64,000 nt of DNA, taken from Burhinus oedicnemus. Taxonomy: Eukaryota > Chordata > Aves > Charadriiformes > Burhinidae. The notes beneath the pieces were generated by a model. The model worked only from the letters and a program-made list of their open reading frames with translations, did not search any database and had not been told where the DNA came from. This document shows positions 61,146 through 64,000 of the stretch, piece after piece (the first letter of the stretch is position 1; each line of letters begins with the position of its first letter). The stretch lies in NCBI GenBank assembly GCA_008921705.1, contig VFFE01007631.1, forward strand, positions 1,028,321 through 1,092,320, written 5' to 3'. The position numbers and the translations under genes were made by a program.

Positions 61146-64000
61146 CGTGCACAAGTACAAGAAGCTTTCCTTCCCATGTGCACACAATCTCATCCAAAGC
61201 TGTGCCCAGGTGAAGCTTCTCTTTCTGTTCAGCTGCATACTACTGCTCTTAGAACTGCTGCAATTTGATTCCTGTTTATGAGGTCTACTAGGCTGTAAAT
61301 AAGATTAATATGGAGATATGCTTACAGCTATGGAGTTGCTTAACTTAGATTGAACTTCCTCTAAAAGGTTTAGTGATTCATAATTGCATTCTTTAGTAAT
61401 TGTGTTAAAGCACATTCTTTACATTGATCATTTTAGTTGTGCTTCAATTGTTTTTGAATTGATCACAAAAAAACCTGACTGTGTTCTGGCTGGTTGTCTT
61501 TAGAGTTGAACACGAAATGATCAAACTCAGTTTGTGAAAATGTCAGAGTAATTTTTAATTTTCTGGCAAAATGTCTGTAAACCGAACACTTCTACACTTA
61601 AGCTTCTTCAAAATAGGAAATCTCAGTTTCAAAGAGTATATGGGTCTTTGTGGGGGTGGAACAATTGGAAATATCTCAAAAGAAAAAGATGATCTCTTTA
61701 AGTATCAAGACAGTATTCTGCAGGAGATAAGGTATTGATCTTGGTTAAGTGAATTTAGGTTATACCCTTGTTCTATCCTTGTTCTACCTAATGTGACCTA
61801 TGGAAACCCCATGGGTTTTGGCATCATTGATTTTAAGTGGTAATAATTGGACTGCTTTCACTTAAATATTAAAAAATAATAAAAACTTCCTATCTCCTTG
61901 ACCTAATAAAGAAGCTGAATTGACATGAAAATTTGAAGGAAAAAAATTGAAAAATATTCATCACTTCTAATTAATTCTTCCTTCTCTCCCCACAGAGTGT
62001 TTAAATTTAATAGCAAAAGAACAAAATCGCTATGTGATTGCCTGCCCTCCTCTCTCTTTTTGGAAACTCTTAGCTAGGTGCAGAGATATCATAGTCCTGA
62101 CAAAGAAGAAATGTTGAGCTTGTCAGAATGGAAAATGAGTTGCTGGTTGGTGACTATAACCAAGCTACTTGGTTCCCTTCCCCCTCTCCTTTTCTCTCTT
62201 TTGCTCTGATAAAATGAAATTTAGTGCCATACTTGGGAAAAGGAAGGCAAAATGAGATACTGGTTTGGATGTATGAAATATATGCAGTGCCACCACTGAA
62301 AGCATCAAGACTGCAGGAATATAAAAATAAGACTATTTTGCAGAAATCCAAAGAGGAGGTTTTTTGTCTTAAAATTTAGCCTGACCTCCCACATAGGACA
62401 GGCTTATAATGATTTCACAAAATCACTTCTACTTCACAGTCAAAATTTCTGCTTGGGTTGGTGTAGCTTAGAGACCAACCTTAGGCATTGATATTTCAAC
62501 CAGGGAAATTGCACATCATCTGAGGGCAGGGGCAGGCCTCTCAAATAGCTTAATGTCTGATGCATGTGGTGGTATCTGATGAGGTGTGAGCTGCAGCTGC
62601 AGGTTTCTGCAAGCTCCTGGTTATTAGACTTTCTCTGAGGCTGGGGCTCTGCTAGATGAAAATATAACCTCTAGGTGCTACCTCTTTTCTTGCAACCCTG
62701 TGCAGTGGCATCTGGTCAGCAAATCAACCTGCCAGTTGCACTGGTAGGTGGAGCTGTAAGCTGCAACAAAAGCTCAGGTCAGATCAGAGGAACATGACAG
62801 TCGTCTTGTGTTCTGCCTTGCTCTTGGTACATAACACTCGACAGGTCTGTATAGTTCCCAGTGTCTTAATTAGCCTTTTACCATTCTTTTAGGTAAAGGA
62901 AATATATGGTGGCTACTCTGATGGAGTTGTGGAAGCTGTGGAAAAAGGCCCAAGGCAGAGTGGAATTTGAGCTATCTGTACCTGACACTCTTCACAATGA
63001 GTTTGCTTTAGTTTTTGTCCCTGAAGCTTCTCCTGTGTCTGTGATCAGCTGCATTCAAATTAATGTGGTGTTTCAGTATGCGCAAACAGGCTGCTGCAAG
63101 CAGAATTTATTTGTTCTGCATCTGTTCTCAGTGGTGATGTATGGCTTGCTGTCCACTTGTTGCTTGTGATTGCACTGTCAGAGTTGGCTTCTCTCTAAGG
63201 GATGAAATGAAAGAAAAATAGGAAAGGTATGTTTGGGTGCCCCTTACTGATGCAGCAAAAAAGACTTCAGGTTTCATTTGCTATGTGGCACTTTTTTTTC
63301 TGTCACTTCCAGTATTGTGCTTCACATGTAGCTAAGGGCCTAATGTTGCTGATGCAACTGTACTTTGATTTTTATCCCATTGACTGTGCCACTTAGTGTG
63401 CTTAGTCATCTCCTAAAAATCCTTTTGTTAAGACAGAACCAAACACAACACTGAGTATTTGATCCTACCTACTTATGCATGGCTAACATCCTTTGCTTTT
63501 ATGTTTAGCTTGCTGCTATGAAAATAATGAAATATTTATTCAGCTGTTAAGGATCAGAGTTTTCCTTCTCTCATGATTAGATGATCTGCAGAGGGTGTTC
63601 CTTAGAAGAGGAGGAAGGCTCTGGCATTCTCCAGCACGGCTGTCAGGAGAGGCTGTACACTGAGGTGGGGCATGTATTGTTATTTTGATAGGCTAGACTT
63701 TTTTTTTCTCAAAGGAACTGTGGTCAAACCCTTCGAATTTTGGTGTGTCTTTTGATGTCACAGGCAGCTTGCTGCAGTCAGCTCCACTCCTGATCATCTC
63801 TTAAATGCTGTGATTCTTAGGTGGCGGGATGCTCTGCAGCCTCTCTTTCTGTTAGGTTTTGTAGGATTTAAATCAACATGGCTAATATTACTATAAGCTG
63901 CAGTGAGCGTAATGCTGTATCACTAAAAATCAACAAGGACCAAATCATGATCAGATTTCTAGGACTAACCAGGAAGGACAGATTTTTTCCTTTCCCACTT
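61146..64000. other. Non-coding stretch, nothing recognised
   Basis: AT-rich sequence to the end of the window. There is no exon, RNA gene or repeat family that I can support. An open frame at 62906-63169 begins at ATG-free sequence and has no known domain. Confidence 0.5.

Noticed and set aside
1..64000. CRISPR arrays, operons, ribosome binding sites or bacterial-type mobile elements
   Set aside because: Sequence is clearly vertebrate nuclear DNA (CR1 LINEs, Pol III tRNA promoter, CpG island). No regularly spaced repeats were seen.

Overview
This window looks like avian nuclear DNA. It is moderately AT-rich and almost free of genes. Every interspersed repeat I could identify with confidence belongs to the CR1 class of LINE retrotransposons, which dominates bird genomes. 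The 3' end of one copy carries the bird-type CR1 terminus (one ATTCTATGA unit after a GGTTGGACTAGATGA-like tail). I see no Alu, L1 or B-type elements. A turtle or crocodilian source is possible, because CR1 is also common there, but the low repeat density favours a bird. The species cannot be named from this sequence.

Layout. Positions 1-8800 are non-coding with no feature I can name. A (CTTTTT)n microsatellite at 8812-8973 abuts a 460-base assembly gap (8991-9450). A short tandem duplication lies at 11622-11669. From about 12267 to 12720 there is a TATA-containing block that resembles a solo LTR. Positions 12.8-35.3 kb are mostly featureless, with a 29-bp alternating purine-pyrimidine tract at 19326 and weak ancient SINE/LINE relics. 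Around 35.3-35.65 kb there is a GC-rich patch with an open minus-strand frame followed by AATAAA; it could be a terminal exon but is probably chance. A minus-strand CR1 3' end sits at 37.0 kb and a run of 24 G at 37745.

The one confident gene is a tRNA-Ile (anticodon AAT) at 38647-38720. It has intact A and B boxes and a T5 Pol III terminator, and it lies inside the only clear CpG island (about 38150-39170). The island extends some 450 bases beyond the tRNA and contains GC boxes, so it may also hold a Pol II promoter.

From 39.2 to 57.3 kb the sequence is again non-coding, with old CR1-like tails (about 50.2 and 51.2 kb), a diverged direct repeat pair (46.7 and 47.5 kb) and several short palindromes and duplications. 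From 57.3 to 61.15 kb lie two same-strand CR1 copies with decayed reverse transcriptase. The first keeps the 3' half of ORF2 and a proper 3' end. The second is older, covers an earlier part of ORF2 and has lost its 3' end. The last 2.8 kb hold nothing I can name.

No intact protein-coding gene was found, and I see no convincing new biological system. Most long open frames here are chance readings, many beginning at GTG or TTG. The window is best read as intergenic or intronic DNA around one tRNA gene.
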